From: an uncultured Phycicoccus sp.
Lineage (GTDB): Bacteria > Actinomycetota > Actinomycetes > Actinomycetales > Dermatophilaceae
Assembly: GCF_947495705.1 (NCBI RefSeq)
Contig: NZ_CANLZR010000011.1
Coordinates: 40,074 to 104,073 of the forward strand
Reading direction: 5' to 3'
DNA length: 64,000 nucleotides
Position numbers and translations under genes: made by a program. Positions within the stretch are counted from its first letter, which is position 1. Each line of letters starts with the position of its first letter. This document shows, piece by piece, positions 43,133-51,393 of the stretch. The notes beneath the pieces were generated by a model, which saw only the letters and a program-made list of their open reading frames with translations, searched no databases and had not been told where the DNA came from.

Positions 43133-44230
43133 ATGGCTGCTTTCGCGCGTCCGGACACCTCCGGTGAGCCCAAGCGCCGCGTCTACGCGAACCGTTTCCT
43201 CGGCGTCGACTCCGGCCCGTTCATCATGCCCGGCCTCATCGCCGGCGTCCTCCTCTTCGGGATCGCCGTCATCCGCTGGCCCGACGTCGTCCCGATCTCG
43301 GTGTTCTTCCCGTTCCTCGTCGTGTCCGGGCTGCTGCTCGACCCGCGACGGCTCCTCGTCGTCCAAGCGGTCTCCCTCGCCGTGGTCGCCGCGTGGATCC
43401 CGAACTCGATGCTCGGCGTCGTGCGGGCGGGTGGCGTGCTCGGGGCCGTCCTGGCGGTCATGGCCCTCGTCCTCGTCATCGCCCGGTCCAGGGCCCAGCT
43501 CGGGCTGCGGGGGCTGAGCGGCGACCGGATGTTCGCCGACCTGCGCGACCGGATCGCCTCCGTCGGGCAGGTGCCGGCCCTGCCCGAGGGGTGGACCGCC
43601 ACCTCCTGCATCCTGTCGGCGCACGGCGACCTCTTCTCGGGGGACTTCGTCGTCGCCCACCTCAGCCCGTCCGGGAACCGGCTCGAGATCGCCCTCGTGG
43701 ACGTCAGCGGCAAGGGGTCCGGCGCGGGTACCCGGTCGCTGCTGCTCTCCGGTGCTCTCGGCGGGCTCCTCGGCGCGGTGCCGTCGGCCGACTTCCTGCG
43801 CGCGGCGAACGAGTACCTCATCCGGCAGGGCTGGGAGGAGGGGTTCGCGACCGCCGTGCACGTCGACCTCGATCTGCGCACCGGTGAGTACTCCATCGCG
43901 AGCGCCGGCCATCCGTCCCCGGCGCTCTACACCTCGGGCCGAGCCCGGTGGACGGTGCTCGACGCCGGCCGGGGCCCGCTGCTCGGGATCGTCGCCGACG
44001 TCACCTTCCCGCGCCAGAGTGGGCGACTCGACCGCGGCGACGCCCTCCTGGTGTACTCCGACGGCGTCGTCGAGGCGCGCGACCGCGACCTCAGCGACGG
44101 CATCGACCGGATGCTCGGCGTGGCCGCCATGTCCGTCCTGCGCGACGGCGACGTCGCCCGCGATGTGTGCGTGGCAGCCCGTTCGGGGGAGGATGACGAC
44201 CGGGCCGCACTCGCCGTACGGCGGGTCTGA
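43133..44230 (+). CDS. Membrane-anchored SpoIIE/RsbU-type PP2C serine phosphatase
   Basis: 365 residues. Two to four N-terminal helices (about residues 25-125, including FFPFLVVSGLLL) anchor a cytoplasmic PPM phosphatase domain. Its metal-binding motifs are present: SGDFVVAHLS and VDVSGKGSGAG, then ASAGHPSPAL, LLVYSDGVVEAR and DDDRAALAVR. Such enzymes dephosphorylate anti-anti-sigma factors and so switch on alternative sigma factors. No sensor PAS/GAF domain is seen, so the signal may be perceived by the membrane part. The ATG at 43133 has GAGAGGGG upstream; a TACTGT -10-like box lies near 43092. No anti-sigma partners lie next to it. Confidence 0.85.
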   Translation: MAAFARPDTSGEPKRRVYANRFLGVDSGPFIMPGLIAGVLLFGIAVIRWPDVVPISVFFPFLVVSGLLLDPRRLLVVQAVSLAVVAAWIPNSMLGVVRAGGVLGAVLAVMALVLVIARSRAQLGLRGLSGDRMFADLRDRIASVGQVPALPEGWTATSCILSAHGDLFSGDFVVAHLSPSGNRLEIALVDVSGKGSGAGTRSLLLSGALGGLLGAVPSADFLRAANEYLIRQGWEEGFATAVHVDLDLRTGEYSIASAGHPSPALYTSGRARWTVLDAGRGPLLGIVADVTFPRQSGRLDRGDALLVYSDGVVEARDRDLSDGIDRMLGVAAMSVLRDGDVARDVCVAARSGEDDDRAALAVRRV

Positions 44231-44282
44231 GGCCCCGCGCCGGCCCGGCGCGCCCCTGTCCGTCGACCCCGGAGGCTCCACC

Positions 44283-44960
44283 GTGGCACCCCGCCCGGTC
44301 CTCGACCACACCCCCCGCGAGGGCGTCCGCACGTTCACCCCGCGCTGGCGCAACAGCCCGCTCACCGACGAGCGGATGGACACCCTGCTCCCCGGCCGCG
44401 CGCTGCCCGACGGCCCACTCGTCCCGGCCGAGGCCTTCGGACGGCAGGGGCCGGTCGTCCTCGAGATCGGCTCCGGGCACGGGGCCGCGGCCATCGCCTA
44501 CGCCGCGGCCCACCCGGAGGCCGACGTCGTCGCCGTCGACGTGCACGTGCCCGGGATCGCCCGGATGCTCGCCGCCGCCGACGCGGCCCAGGTGGCCAAC
44601 CTCTGGGTGCATCCCGGCGACGCCCTGCCGCTGCTCACCGAGCGCATCGGGCCCGGCACCCTCGCCGCCGTCCACCTCTTCTTCCCCGACCCATGGCCCA
44701 AGACGAGGCACGCCAAGCGACGCTTCGTCCAGCAGCACACGCTGACGCTCATCGCCTCCCGGCTCGCCCCCGGCGGGGTCCTGCGGATCGCGACCGACAT
44801 CGACGCCTACGCCGCGCACTGCCGCACCCAGCTCGAGGCGCACGGCGGCTTCGACGTCGTCGAGGGGGAGCGGCCGACGTGGCGACCGGACGACGGCTTC
44901 GAGGCCAAGGGGCTACGGCACGGACGCTCGGTGTCGGAGTTCCGCTGCACCCTGCGCTGA
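44283..44960 (+). CDS. trmB: tRNA (guanine-N7-)-methyltransferase
   Basis: 225-residue class I methyltransferase that makes m7G46 in tRNA variable loops. Motif I is VVLEIGSGHGAAA and the diagnostic motif is FFPDPWPKTRHAKRRF; the C-terminal ATDIDAYAAHC completes the fold. The GTG at 44283 was chosen for the GGAGG (44270-44274) 8 bases upstream; an in-frame ATG at 44193 would overlap the phosphatase gene and adds only unconserved sequence. It is probably co-transcribed with the phosphatase. Confidence 0.92.
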   Translation: MAPRPVLDHTPREGVRTFTPRWRNSPLTDERMDTLLPGRALPDGPLVPAEAFGRQGPVVLEIGSGHGAAAIAYAAAHPEADVVAVDVHVPGIARMLAAADAAQVANLWVHPGDALPLLTERIGPGTLAAVHLFFPDPWPKTRHAKRRFVQQHTLTLIASRLAPGGVLRIATDIDAYAAHCRTQLEAHGGFDVVEGERPTWRPDDGFEAKGLRHGRSVSEFRCTLR

Positions 44961-44973
44961 GGCGACAGAGCCG

Positions 44974-45000
44974 GCCGGCCGCACTCCGCCAGGCCGGCCG
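44974..45000 (+). terminator. Hairpin after trmB
   Basis: An 8-base stem GGCCGGCC (44974-44981) pairs with GGCCGGCC (44993-45000) over an 11-base loop. There is no T-run, as usual in this kind of genome. It could end the phosphatase-trmB transcript. Confidence 0.35.
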
Positions 45001-45038
45001 CGCGCTCGCGAGCCGACCGCGCGTTTCGCGCTGCCCGG

Positions 45039-45757
45039 GTGGCCGAGCCGCACGACGGCGTCGCTCACCGCGCGGAGCTGCGGGCGCAGGGCGTGTCACG
45101 CGACGACATCCGCACGGAGGTCGCGGCGGGGCGCTGGCGGCTCGCGGGCCGGCACACGGTCGTCGTCGGCACTGGAGATCTGTCACGGGCCGCGCGGTGG
45201 CCGGGGTCCGGCTGCACCGGCCGCGCACGGTGGGTCCCACCACTGGGTCGTCGCTGCGTCGGGCCACCACCGAGCTCGCGGCGATCCGCGCGGCCGGCTG
45301 GGCTCGCACCGACCGGGCCGCCGCGCTGCTGGTCTGCCTCCCGGTGCAGCAGCGGCTGCTTCGGTGCGACCGGCTGCTCGCCGCCTGGCAGGAGGTCCGG
45401 AGGAGCCCCAGGGCTGAGTTCCTCGGCACCGTCATCCGCGACGTCTGCGACGGGGCGCAGGCGCTGGGTGAGCTGGACCTCACACGGCTGTGTCGCCGCG
45501 TCGGACTCCCGGCGCCGGACCGTCAGGTGGTCCGTCGGCACGACGGCGGACGGGTGTACCTCGACGCGGTGTGGGAGGACGTCGGTCTCGTCCTCGAGGT
45601 GGACGGCGATCACCACGCACTGGCGCTGAACCCGGTCGACGACGCGCTGCGGCAGAACGAGGTGACCATCGGCGAACGCCCCGCCGAGCGCGCGCTGGAA
45701 CGCGCACCTGGCATGCCGGCATGGGGAGCTTCGCTCCTTGTCGTCGTGTCGGGGTAG
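45039..45757 (+). pseudogene. Decayed DUF559-type (PD-(D/E)XK-like) protein gene
   Basis: The first ~55 codons from GTG 45039 read RAELRAQGVSRDDIRTEVAAGRWRLAGRH with SRAARW, the N-terminal winged-helix-like part of a common actinobacterial family (~280-300 residues). At about 45195-45205 the homology jumps to another frame, continuing GVRLHRPRTV, ALLVCLPVQQRLL and VYLDAVWEDVGLVLEVDGDHH. About 45 residues expected between SRAARW and GVRLHRPR are missing, so an internal deletion shifted the frame. The 3' end is cut too: after RQNEVTIGE the expected C-terminal strands are absent, and the frame runs into a copy of the tRNA-Pro 3' end, where the TAG stop lies. The intact family's function is not established; the fold suggests nuclease ancestry. 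Confidence 0.8.
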
Positions 45758-45762
45758 CCGGA
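45740..45762 (+). repeat. 23-base direct repeat, copy 1 (tRNA-Pro 3'-end fragment)
   Basis: This copy is identical over 23 bases to 45861-45883, which covers the last 14 bases of tRNA-Pro plus 9 flanking bases. The match resumes just upstream (GCTCCTT at 45733 and 45841) if a 13-base gap is allowed. It forms the 3' end and stop codon of the decayed gene. Confidence 0.85.
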
Positions 45763-45833
45763 GCCGCGGGGTGCGTCACCTCGTACCTCGGAGCCGCACT
45801 CCCGCTCCCGTCATCCGGCTCCGGACACGCCAC

Positions 45834-45860
45834 TGGCCCGGCTCCTTCGTCGCCGGGCCA
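45834..45860 (-). terminator. Hairpin downstream of tRNA-Pro
   Basis: Nine perfect base pairs (TGGCCCGGC with GCCGGGCCA) close a 9-base loop, starting 10 bases past the tRNA-Pro 3' end in the tRNA's own direction. It is probably the tRNA terminator. Confidence 0.6.
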
Positions 45861-45883
45861 GTCGTCGTGTCGGGGTAGCCGGA
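45861..45883 (+). repeat. 23-base direct repeat, copy 2 (at the tRNA-Pro 3' end)
   Basis: This is the native copy: it includes the 3' acceptor and part of the T arm of tRNA-Pro. It lies 121 bases from copy 1. A tRNA 3'-end duplication is the footprint expected of site-specific integration or of illegitimate recombination. Confidence 0.85.
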
Positions 45884-45943
45884 TTTGAACCGGCGGCCTT
45901 CCGCTCCCAAAGCGGACGCGCTACCAACCTGCGCCATACCCCG
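45870..45943 (-). tRNA. tRNA-Pro(UGG)
   Basis: 74 bases fold into a full cloverleaf: acceptor CGGGGTA/TACCCCG, D stem GCGC/GCGC, anticodon stem TCCGC/GCGGA with loop TTTGGGA (anticodon TGG, reading CCA), and T stem GCCGG/CCGGC with loop TTCAAAT. The discriminator is A. CCA is not encoded. It is divergent from tRNA-Gly. Confidence 0.95.
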
Positions 45944-46036
45944 GTGCGCCCGGGGACCAGGGCGTGTTCTGATTTCGGTTCCCGCGCGCGCCGCCCTAGG
46001 CTAGCGCTGCCCTCGCGGTGGACGCCGACGAGGTGC

Positions 46037-46110
46037 GCGGGCGTAGCTCAATGGTAGAGCCCCAGTCTTCCAAACTGGCTACGCGGGTTCGATTCCCGTC
46101 GCCCGCTCCA
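46037..46110 (+). tRNA. tRNA-Gly(UCC)
   Basis: 71 bases plus an encoded CCA. Acceptor GCGGGCG/CGCCCGC, D stem GCTC/GAGC, anticodon stem CCAGT/ACTGG with loop CTTCCAA (anticodon TCC, reading GGA), T stem GCGGG/CCCGT with loop TTCGATT, discriminator T. Confidence 0.96.
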
Positions 46111-46124
46111 CCACCGCCCACGCG

Positions 46125-46174
46125 GGAACGACGACGGGGTCCCCGGCCGCAGCCGGGGACCCCGCCGTCGTTCC
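46125..46174. terminator. Strong bidirectional hairpin between tRNA-Gly and the metalloprotease gene
   Basis: A 22-base stem with one non-Watson-Crick position (GGAACGACGAC... and its complement) closes a 6-base loop CCGCAG. It stands between two convergent transcription units, 15 bases after the tRNA and 10 bases before the metalloprotease stop, so it probably ends both. Confidence 0.85.
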
Positions 46175-46183
46175 GGGTGGCTG

Positions 46184-47152
46184 CTACGCCTTGGCTCCCG
46201 CGCGGAACTGGACCCACGCGTCGTTCATCCGCTCGACCTGGCCGGGAGTGAACTCGTTCATGCACGAGTCCTGGGTGTAGTCCATGAAGTTGTGCACCGG
46301 GTCCAGGCCGGGCGCGGCACACGAGTCGGCACCGACCGGGCAGTTGAACTGCGGGTGGGCTTCCTTCGGGGTGTCGGCCACGCCGTCGCCGGCGGCGCTG
46401 CACCCGTGCGCGAAGGTGTGCTCGAGCATCATCCAGTGGCCCACCTCGTGGGTCAGGGTGTCGCCCTCGGCGTACTTGCCGGCCGTCCCGCCGGGCATCG
46501 ACTCGTCGAGGATGACGACCCCGTCGATGAAGTCGCGGCCCTTGTTGTAGCCCTTCGGGAAGTAGGCCCAGCCGAGCAGCCCGCCGCCGATGTCCGCGAC
46601 GTAGACGTTGAGGGTCGTCGCGTCACCGGTGTGCAGGGCCTTCTTCATGTCGCGCTCGGCCTTGCCCGGGCTCACGGTGGACCAGGCGGCGTTGACCGTG
46701 TACGTCGTGTCGACGAGGTCGAACCGGAACGGGCTGTCGGCCGCCGTCGGGGAGGTCCGGCCCGCGAAGGAGTCGTTGAGGACCTCGACCTGGTCGGCGA
46801 TCATCGTGTCCATCCGGGTCCGCTCGGCCCCCGTCAGGGCGTGGTCGGACAGCACGTGGAAGACGGTGTCGATGAACACCGAGCCGTCGGCCATCCGCGG
46901 CGCGTCCTTGATGACCCCGTACGCCTTGGCCTCGTTGTCGGGGTACAGCTTGGGCTCGGCCGCCGCCGCGCCGTCGGCCACCCGGGCGCCGCTGGCGCCG
47001 AGGGCCGGGTCGCACTCCAGGACGGCGGGTGAGGGGGTGCCCGCGGCGGTGGCGGCGGCCGTGCTGCCGGTGAGGGCGGCCGCCGCGACGAGTCCGGCGG
47101 CGAGCGCGCCGGCGGCGGTCAGCCGGGCGCGGGTGGGGGTCGAGAGCATCAT
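46184..47152 (-). CDS. Secreted zinc metalloprotease, M43 (pappalysin-like) family
   Basis: 322 residues. An N-terminal signal peptide (basic TRAR, then an Ala/Leu/Gly-rich core up to about residue 37 with Ala-x-Ala-type sites) directs export. The zinc site is HEVGHWMMLEH (HExxHxxGxxH pattern with the third His in place), followed by a Met-turn region NFMDYTQDSCMNEFTPGQ that is diagnostic for the M43 group. Six cysteines in the mature part probably form disulphides. Either ATG (47152 or 47149) can be the start; AAGGA lies 4 or 7 bases upstream. It probably digests extracellular protein. It is transcribed alone and converges with tRNA-Gly across a strong hairpin. Confidence 0.9.
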   Translation of the reverse strand: MMLSTPTRARLTAAGALAAGLVAAAALTGSTAAATAAGTPSPAVLECDPALGASGARVADGAAAAEPKLYPDNEAKAYGVIKDAPRMADGSVFIDTVFHVLSDHALTGAERTRMDTMIADQVEVLNDSFAGRTSPTAADSPFRFDLVDTTYTVNAAWSTVSPGKAERDMKKALHTGDATTLNVYVADIGGGLLGWAYFPKGYNKGRDFIDGVVILDESMPGGTAGKYAEGDTLTHEVGHWMMLEHTFAHGCSAAGDGVADTPKEAHPQFNCPVGADSCAAPGLDPVHNFMDYTQDSCMNEFTPGQVERMNDAWVQFRAGAKA

Positions 47153-47395
47153 CGGGTCCTTCGGGTCGGGCGCGCTCCTCCTGCCGGGCGCGCACGTGGA
47201 GGGGACGGTACCGGCTGGGGGTCCCGGACCGCAGGGGGACGAACCTCCCGATTCGGCCGCCCCGCCGGGGGCCGCTAGCATGGACCTTTGGCGTCGTCCC
47301 GGGCGCCCGCGTGTCACGCGGCCCCGGACGGACCCGGCGCAGGCCGGGCCCCGACGCGAGACCGTGAACCCGACACCCCAGGTGGAGTGCCCGAA

Positions 47396-48745
47396 GTGAA
47401 GAGTGCCGTCGAGACCCTGACCCCGACTCGGGTCAAGCTGACCGTCGAGGTCCCCTTCGAGGAGCTCAAGCCGCTCCTCGACAAGGCCTACGCGACGATC
47501 GCGTCCCAGGTGCAGGTGCCTGGCTTCCGCAAGGGCAAGGTCCCCAGCCGGATCATCGACCAGCGCGTCGGCCGCGGCGTCGTCGTCCAGGAGGCCGTCA
47601 ACGACGCGCTCCCGCAGTTCTTCGCGCAGGCCGCCGAGGAGCAGGACGTCCGCGCCATCGGCCAGCCCGAGGTCGACGTCACCGCCGTCCCGCTGGAGGA
47701 CGGCCAGGACCTCGAGTTCTCCGTCGAGACCGACGTCCGTCCCACGATCGAGCTCCCCGAGCTCGAGGGCATCGCCGTGACCGTCGACGACGTCACCGTC
47801 TCGGACGAGGACGTGGAGGAGCGCATGACCGCCCTCCGCGAGCGCTTCGGCGCCCTCGTGGGCGTCGACCGTGCCGTCGAGACCGGCGACCACGTCTCCA
47901 TCGACCTGTCCGCGACGATCGAGGACGAGGAGATCGACTCCGTCGAGGCCGTGTCCTACGAGGTCGGCTCCGGCAACATGATCGAGGGCATCGACGACGC
48001 GCTCGTCGGGATGACCGCGGGCGAGACCAAGACCTTCACCGCGCCGCTGGCCGGCGGCGACCGCGAGGGCCAGGAGGCCGAGTGCACCGTCACCGTCCAG
48101 GCCGTCAAGGTCCGTGAGCTCCCCGAGCTCGACGACGAGTTCGCCCAGCTCGCCTCGCAGTTCGACACCCTCGACGAGCTCCGCGCCGACGTCGTCTCGC
48201 AGGCCGAGCAGGCCAAGAAGTACGAGCAGGGCATCCAGGCCCGCGACAAGGTCCTCGAGCACCTCCTCGAGACCATCGAGGTCCCCGTGCCCGACGGCAT
48301 CGTCAAGGCCGAGGTCGACGCCCACCTCGAGGGCGAGAGCCGGATGGACGACGACGAGCACCGGGCCGAGGTCGACGAGTCGACGCGCAAGGCGCTGAAG
48401 TCGCAGTTCCTCCTCGACGCGATCGCCGAGAAGCTCGAGGTCAAGGTCGAGCAGCCCGAGCTCATCGAGTACCTCATCATGAGCGCGCAGCAGTACGGCA
48501 TGGACCCGAACCAGTTCGCCCAGGCCGTCGACCAGCAGGGCCAGATCCCGGCGATGGTCCAGGAGGTCGCCCGCCGCAAGGCGCTCGCGGCCGTCCTCGA
48601 CGGCGCCGTGGTCACCGACGCCAGCGGCACCCGCATCGACCTCGACAACCTCGTCCCCACGGCCGAGACCGACACCGTCGCGGACTCCGGCGACGCCGAG
48701 ACCCCCGCGGCCGACGAGGCCGAGGAGGCCGAGGCCCGGGTCTGA
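47396..48745 (+). CDS. tig: Trigger factor
   Basis: 449-residue ribosome-associated chaperone and peptidyl-prolyl isomerase. The N-terminal domain carries the ribosome-docking loop GFRKGKVPSR near residue 43. The FKBP-type domain spans about 160-245 (GDHVSIDLSATIEDEEID and EGIDDALVGMTAGETKTF), and the helical C-terminal arms follow, ending in an acidic Glu/Ala-rich tail. The GTG at 47396 is preferred over 47387: GGTGGAG lies 8 bases upstream and homologues begin VKSAVETL. A TAGCAT -10 box at 47276-47281 would give a leader of about 108 bases. In relatives tig heads the tig-clpP1-clpP2-clpX cluster; here other genes intervene. Confidence 0.96.
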   Translation: MKSAVETLTPTRVKLTVEVPFEELKPLLDKAYATIASQVQVPGFRKGKVPSRIIDQRVGRGVVVQEAVNDALPQFFAQAAEEQDVRAIGQPEVDVTAVPLEDGQDLEFSVETDVRPTIELPELEGIAVTVDDVTVSDEDVEERMTALRERFGALVGVDRAVETGDHVSIDLSATIEDEEIDSVEAVSYEVGSGNMIEGIDDALVGMTAGETKTFTAPLAGGDREGQEAECTVTVQAVKVRELPELDDEFAQLASQFDTLDELRADVVSQAEQAKKYEQGIQARDKVLEHLLETIEVPVPDGIVKAEVDAHLEGESRMDDDEHRAEVDESTRKALKSQFLLDAIAEKLEVKVEQPELIEYLIMSAQQYGMDPNQFAQAVDQQGQIPAMVQEVARRKALAAVLDGAVVTDASGTRIDLDNLVPTAETDTVADSGDAETPAADEAEEAEARV

Positions 48746-48760
48746 CCCGCCGCCACGACA

Positions 48761-48793
48761 CGGTGCCGCGCCCCCACGAGGGGCGCGGCACCG
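48761..48793 (+). terminator. Hairpin terminator of tig
   Basis: A 14-base perfect stem, CGGTGCCGCGCCCC with GGGGCGCGGCACCG, closes a 5-base loop. It begins 16 bases after the tig stop and ends just before the convergent LacI gene stop, so it may serve both. Confidence 0.8.
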
Positions 48794-48808
48794 TCGCGTG
48801 TGGGGGGC

Positions 48809-49888
48809 TCAGCCGGGCGGGGGAGCGGTGGTCGTGCCGAGCCGCAGCGAGACGGGGAACGCCTCGTCGGTGACGGGCTCGCCGTCCAGGGCGCGGCGGA
48901 CCAGCGCGCCCAGGGCCCGGCCCTTGGCCACCCCGGGCTGGAGCACCGTGGTGAGCGTGGCGTCGAGCCAGGGCAGCTCCACCCCGTCGAAGCCGGTCAC
49001 CGAGACGTCGTCGGGCACCCGCAGGCCGAGCGCGCTCGCGGCCCGGACGACGCCGGCCGCGAGCAGGTCGGCCTGGCAGACGACGGCCGTGGGGCGACGC
49101 GCGGGGGGCACGTCGAGGAGCAGGCGGCCGGCGGCCTCGCCGGCGCCCACCGTGAGGTCGGCGGCCTGGACCACCGGCGCGCCGGCGCCCGCGAGCCGCC
49201 GGAACCCGTCGACCCGGCCCCGGGCGTCCGGGTACGCGGCCTCGTCCACGTCGCGGGCGGTGGCCCACCCGGTGCTGCCTCCCGGCGCGAGGGGCATCGA
49301 GACGTGGGCCAGCCGGCGGTGGCCGAGGTCCAGCACGTGCTGCGTGGTGAGCCCCATCGCGGCGGCCTCGTCGGTGCGGACGTGGACGACGCGCGGGTCG
49401 AGCGGGGCCCCGCTGCCGACGAGGGTGACGCCGCGCGCCGCGAGGTGGTCGACGACCGGGTTGTCGCTGAGCCCGCACAGCGGGAAGACGGCGGCGTCGA
49501 CGGCCTGGGTCGCGAGCTGCCCGACGGCCCGCTCGGGGTCGTCGACGGGCTGCGCGACGAGCAGCATGGTGCGGTCGGCGGCGTCGAGCTCCTCGGCGAG
49601 CCCGTCGAGCACGGCCAGCGCGAACGGGTCGCGGAAGGCGAACCGCAGGGGGCCTTCGACGAGCACCGCGACCGTGCCCACCCGGCCCTGACGCAGCGAC
49701 GACGCGAGCGGGTCCGGGCCGGCGAACCCGAGCTCGGCGGCCGCGGCACGCACCCGCTCCGCGGTCGCCTCGGCCACCGGCCCCTTGCCGCTGAAGACGA
49801 GCGAGGCGGTCGAGGTGGACACCCCGGCGCGGTCGGCGACGTCACGCAGCGTGCTGCGGCGGCCGAGGACGGGGACGGCGCGGGTCAC
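48809..49888 (-). CDS. LacI family transcriptional regulator
   Basis: 359 residues. The N-terminal helix-turn-helix with hinge is RSTLRDVADRAGVSTSTAS plus VFSGKGPVAEATAERVRAAAAELGF (about residues 10-60). A periplasmic-binding-protein-like effector domain follows, with the PTAVVCQADLLAAGV and PDDVSVTGFDG motifs. The GTG at 49888 faces an MFS gene; two abutting 14-base palindromes lie between. It therefore probably represses itself and the transporter and is released by the transported sugar or nucleoside. The effector is not predictable. Confidence 0.92.
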   Translation of the reverse strand: MTRAVPVLGRRSTLRDVADRAGVSTSTASLVFSGKGPVAEATAERVRAAAAELGFAGPDPLASSLRQGRVGTVAVLVEGPLRFAFRDPFALAVLDGLAEELDAADRTMLLVAQPVDDPERAVGQLATQAVDAAVFPLCGLSDNPVVDHLAARGVTLVGSGAPLDPRVVHVRTDEAAAMGLTTQHVLDLGHRRLAHVSMPLAPGGSTGWATARDVDEAAYPDARGRVDGFRRLAGAGAPVVQAADLTVGAGEAAGRLLLDVPPARRPTAVVCQADLLAAGVVRAASALGLRVPDDVSVTGFDGVELPWLDATLTTVLQPGVAKGRALGALVRRALDGEPVTDEAFPVSLRLGTTTAPPPG

Positions 49889-49930
49889 GGGTGTTCGGCT
49901 TGACGGGTCGCGGACATGGGAGCCACAATA

Positions 49931-49958
49931 TCGAATCGATTCGATCGAATCGATTCGA
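49931..49958. promoter_or_regulatory. Two tandem 14-base palindromic operators (LacI type)
   Basis: TCGAATCGATTCGA occurs twice without a gap, at 49931-49944 and 49945-49958; each copy is a perfect palindrome with the AATCGATT core seen in LacI-family sites. The pair lies 43 bases from the lacI start and 38 bases from the MFS start. Confidence 0.9.
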
Positions 49959-49996
49959 CACGACCCGCACCCTGTCTCACCGCCCGAGGACCGCCC

Positions 49997-51256
49997 GTGA
50001 CCACCCGCCTGACCGACGCTCCCGCCCTGCCACCCGCCCGGGTCGCGGGGGCGCGGACCGCCGTCTTCGTCGTCTTCGGCCTCGCGGGCCTGGTCTTCGC
50101 GTCGTGGGCGTCCCGGATCGCCGACACCAAGGTCGCCCTCGGGCTGACTGCGGGCGAGCTCGGCGTCACCCTGCTCGCGGCGAGCGTCGGCTCCGTCGTG
50201 GGGCTCCCCCTGGCGGGCCGGGTCAGCGACCGGCTGGGCGCCTCACGCACCGTCGCCCTCGGCATGGGCGTGGCGCTCGCCGGCCTCGTCGCCGTCGGGG
50301 CGGTCGTCACCACCGGAGGCTCCCGCCTCGTCATCGGTGCCGGCCTGTTCCTGCTCGGGCTCGGCGTCGGGCTGTGGGACGTCGCCATGAACCTCGAGGG
50401 GGCCGGGGTCGAGCGGGCGCTCGGCCGCTCCGTCATGCCGCACTTCCACGCCGCGTTCTCCGGCGGCACCGTGGTGTCGGCGCTCATCGGCGCCGGGATG
50501 TCGTGGGGGAGCGTCTCGCTCCTCGCGCACTTCGTCGGGTCCGCCGTCGTCACCGTCGGCCTCGCCGTCTGGGCGGTGCCGCGGTTCCTCCCACGGTCCG
50601 CCGTGCCGAGCTCCACCGACGCCGCCACCGGGGCACCCGTCCGGCAGCGCTCGGCCTGGCTCGAGCCGCGGACCCTCCTCATCGGCGTCGTCGTCCTGGC
50701 GGCCGCGTTCACCGAGGGCACGGCCAACGACTGGCTCGCCGTCGCCTTCACCGAGGGCCACGACGTGCCCGAGTGGGTCGGGGTCCTGGGCTTCGCGACG
50801 TTCCTCACCTTCATGACCGTGGGGAGGATCCTCGGCACCGGGCTGATCGACACCTACGGCCGGATCCCGGTCCTGCGGGTCAGCTTCGCCCTGGCGGTCC
50901 TCGGGGCGGCGCTCGTCGTCTTCGGCTCCGACTGGGTCGCGTTCATCGGGTCCGCCGTCTGGGGTGTCGGCGCGGCGCTCGGGTTCCCGGTGGGGATGAG
51001 CGCCTCGGCCGACGACCCCGCGCGGGCGGCGGCCCGGATGTCGGTCGTGGCCACGATCGGCTACGTCGCCTTCATCGCCGGCCCGCCGCTGCTCGGGTTC
51101 CTCGGGGACCGCGTCGGCGTCCTGCACTCGCTGCTCGTCGTCGGTGCGCTCGCCGTGCTCGCCCTGTCGGTCGTCCCCTCGGTCCGCGAGCCCGACGGCC
51201 GGCCCCGCTCCGCGCCGCGTCCCCCGGCCCCCGCGACGGACGCTCCCGTCGGCTGA
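49997..51256 (+). CDS. MFS transporter, 12-helix, LacI-controlled
   Basis: 419 residues with about 12 helices. FGLAGLVFASWASRIADTK in helix 1 and GRVSDRLGASRTVALG in loop 2-3 (motif A) are clear. The family (YfkF/FucP-like uniporters or symporters with a WASRI opening) is usually annotated only as MFS. The GTG at 49997 has GAGGA about 6 bases upstream. Divergent from a LacI regulator, with two tandem operators in the shared region, so uptake of a sugar-like compound, induced by it, is the simplest reading. The pair separates tig from clpP1. Confidence 0.86.
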   Translation: MTTRLTDAPALPPARVAGARTAVFVVFGLAGLVFASWASRIADTKVALGLTAGELGVTLLAASVGSVVGLPLAGRVSDRLGASRTVALGMGVALAGLVAVGAVVTTGGSRLVIGAGLFLLGLGVGLWDVAMNLEGAGVERALGRSVMPHFHAAFSGGTVVSALIGAGMSWGSVSLLAHFVGSAVVTVGLAVWAVPRFLPRSAVPSSTDAATGAPVRQRSAWLEPRTLLIGVVVLAAAFTEGTANDWLAVAFTEGHDVPEWVGVLGFATFLTFMTVGRILGTGLIDTYGRIPVLRVSFALAVLGAALVVFGSDWVAFIGSAVWGVGAALGFPVGMSASADDPARAAARMSVVATIGYVAFIAGPPLLGFLGDRVGVLHSLLVVGALAVLALSVVPSVREPDGRPRSAPRPPAPATDAPVG

Positions 51257-51393
51257 CCGGCGGGCGGGTCCGGGGGTCCTCGGGGCCCGTTGTGCTCAGG
51301 GCGAACACACGGCGGACCGGGAGTACCTCCGCCTGGGCCGGGCGTTAGGGTCACTGGAAGGTACGAACCACACGAGCGAGGAGCGACACGAGC

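Noticed and set aside
44971..45010. Gene start signals in the GGCCGGCC-rich stretch after trmB
   Set aside because: No ribosome site or coding bias; it is simply a GC-rich inverted repeat.
45763..45860. A small integrated element between the two tRNA-Pro 3'-end copies
   Set aside because: Only 98 bases lie between the copies, with a terminator hairpin and no gene; a scar is possible but there is no element.
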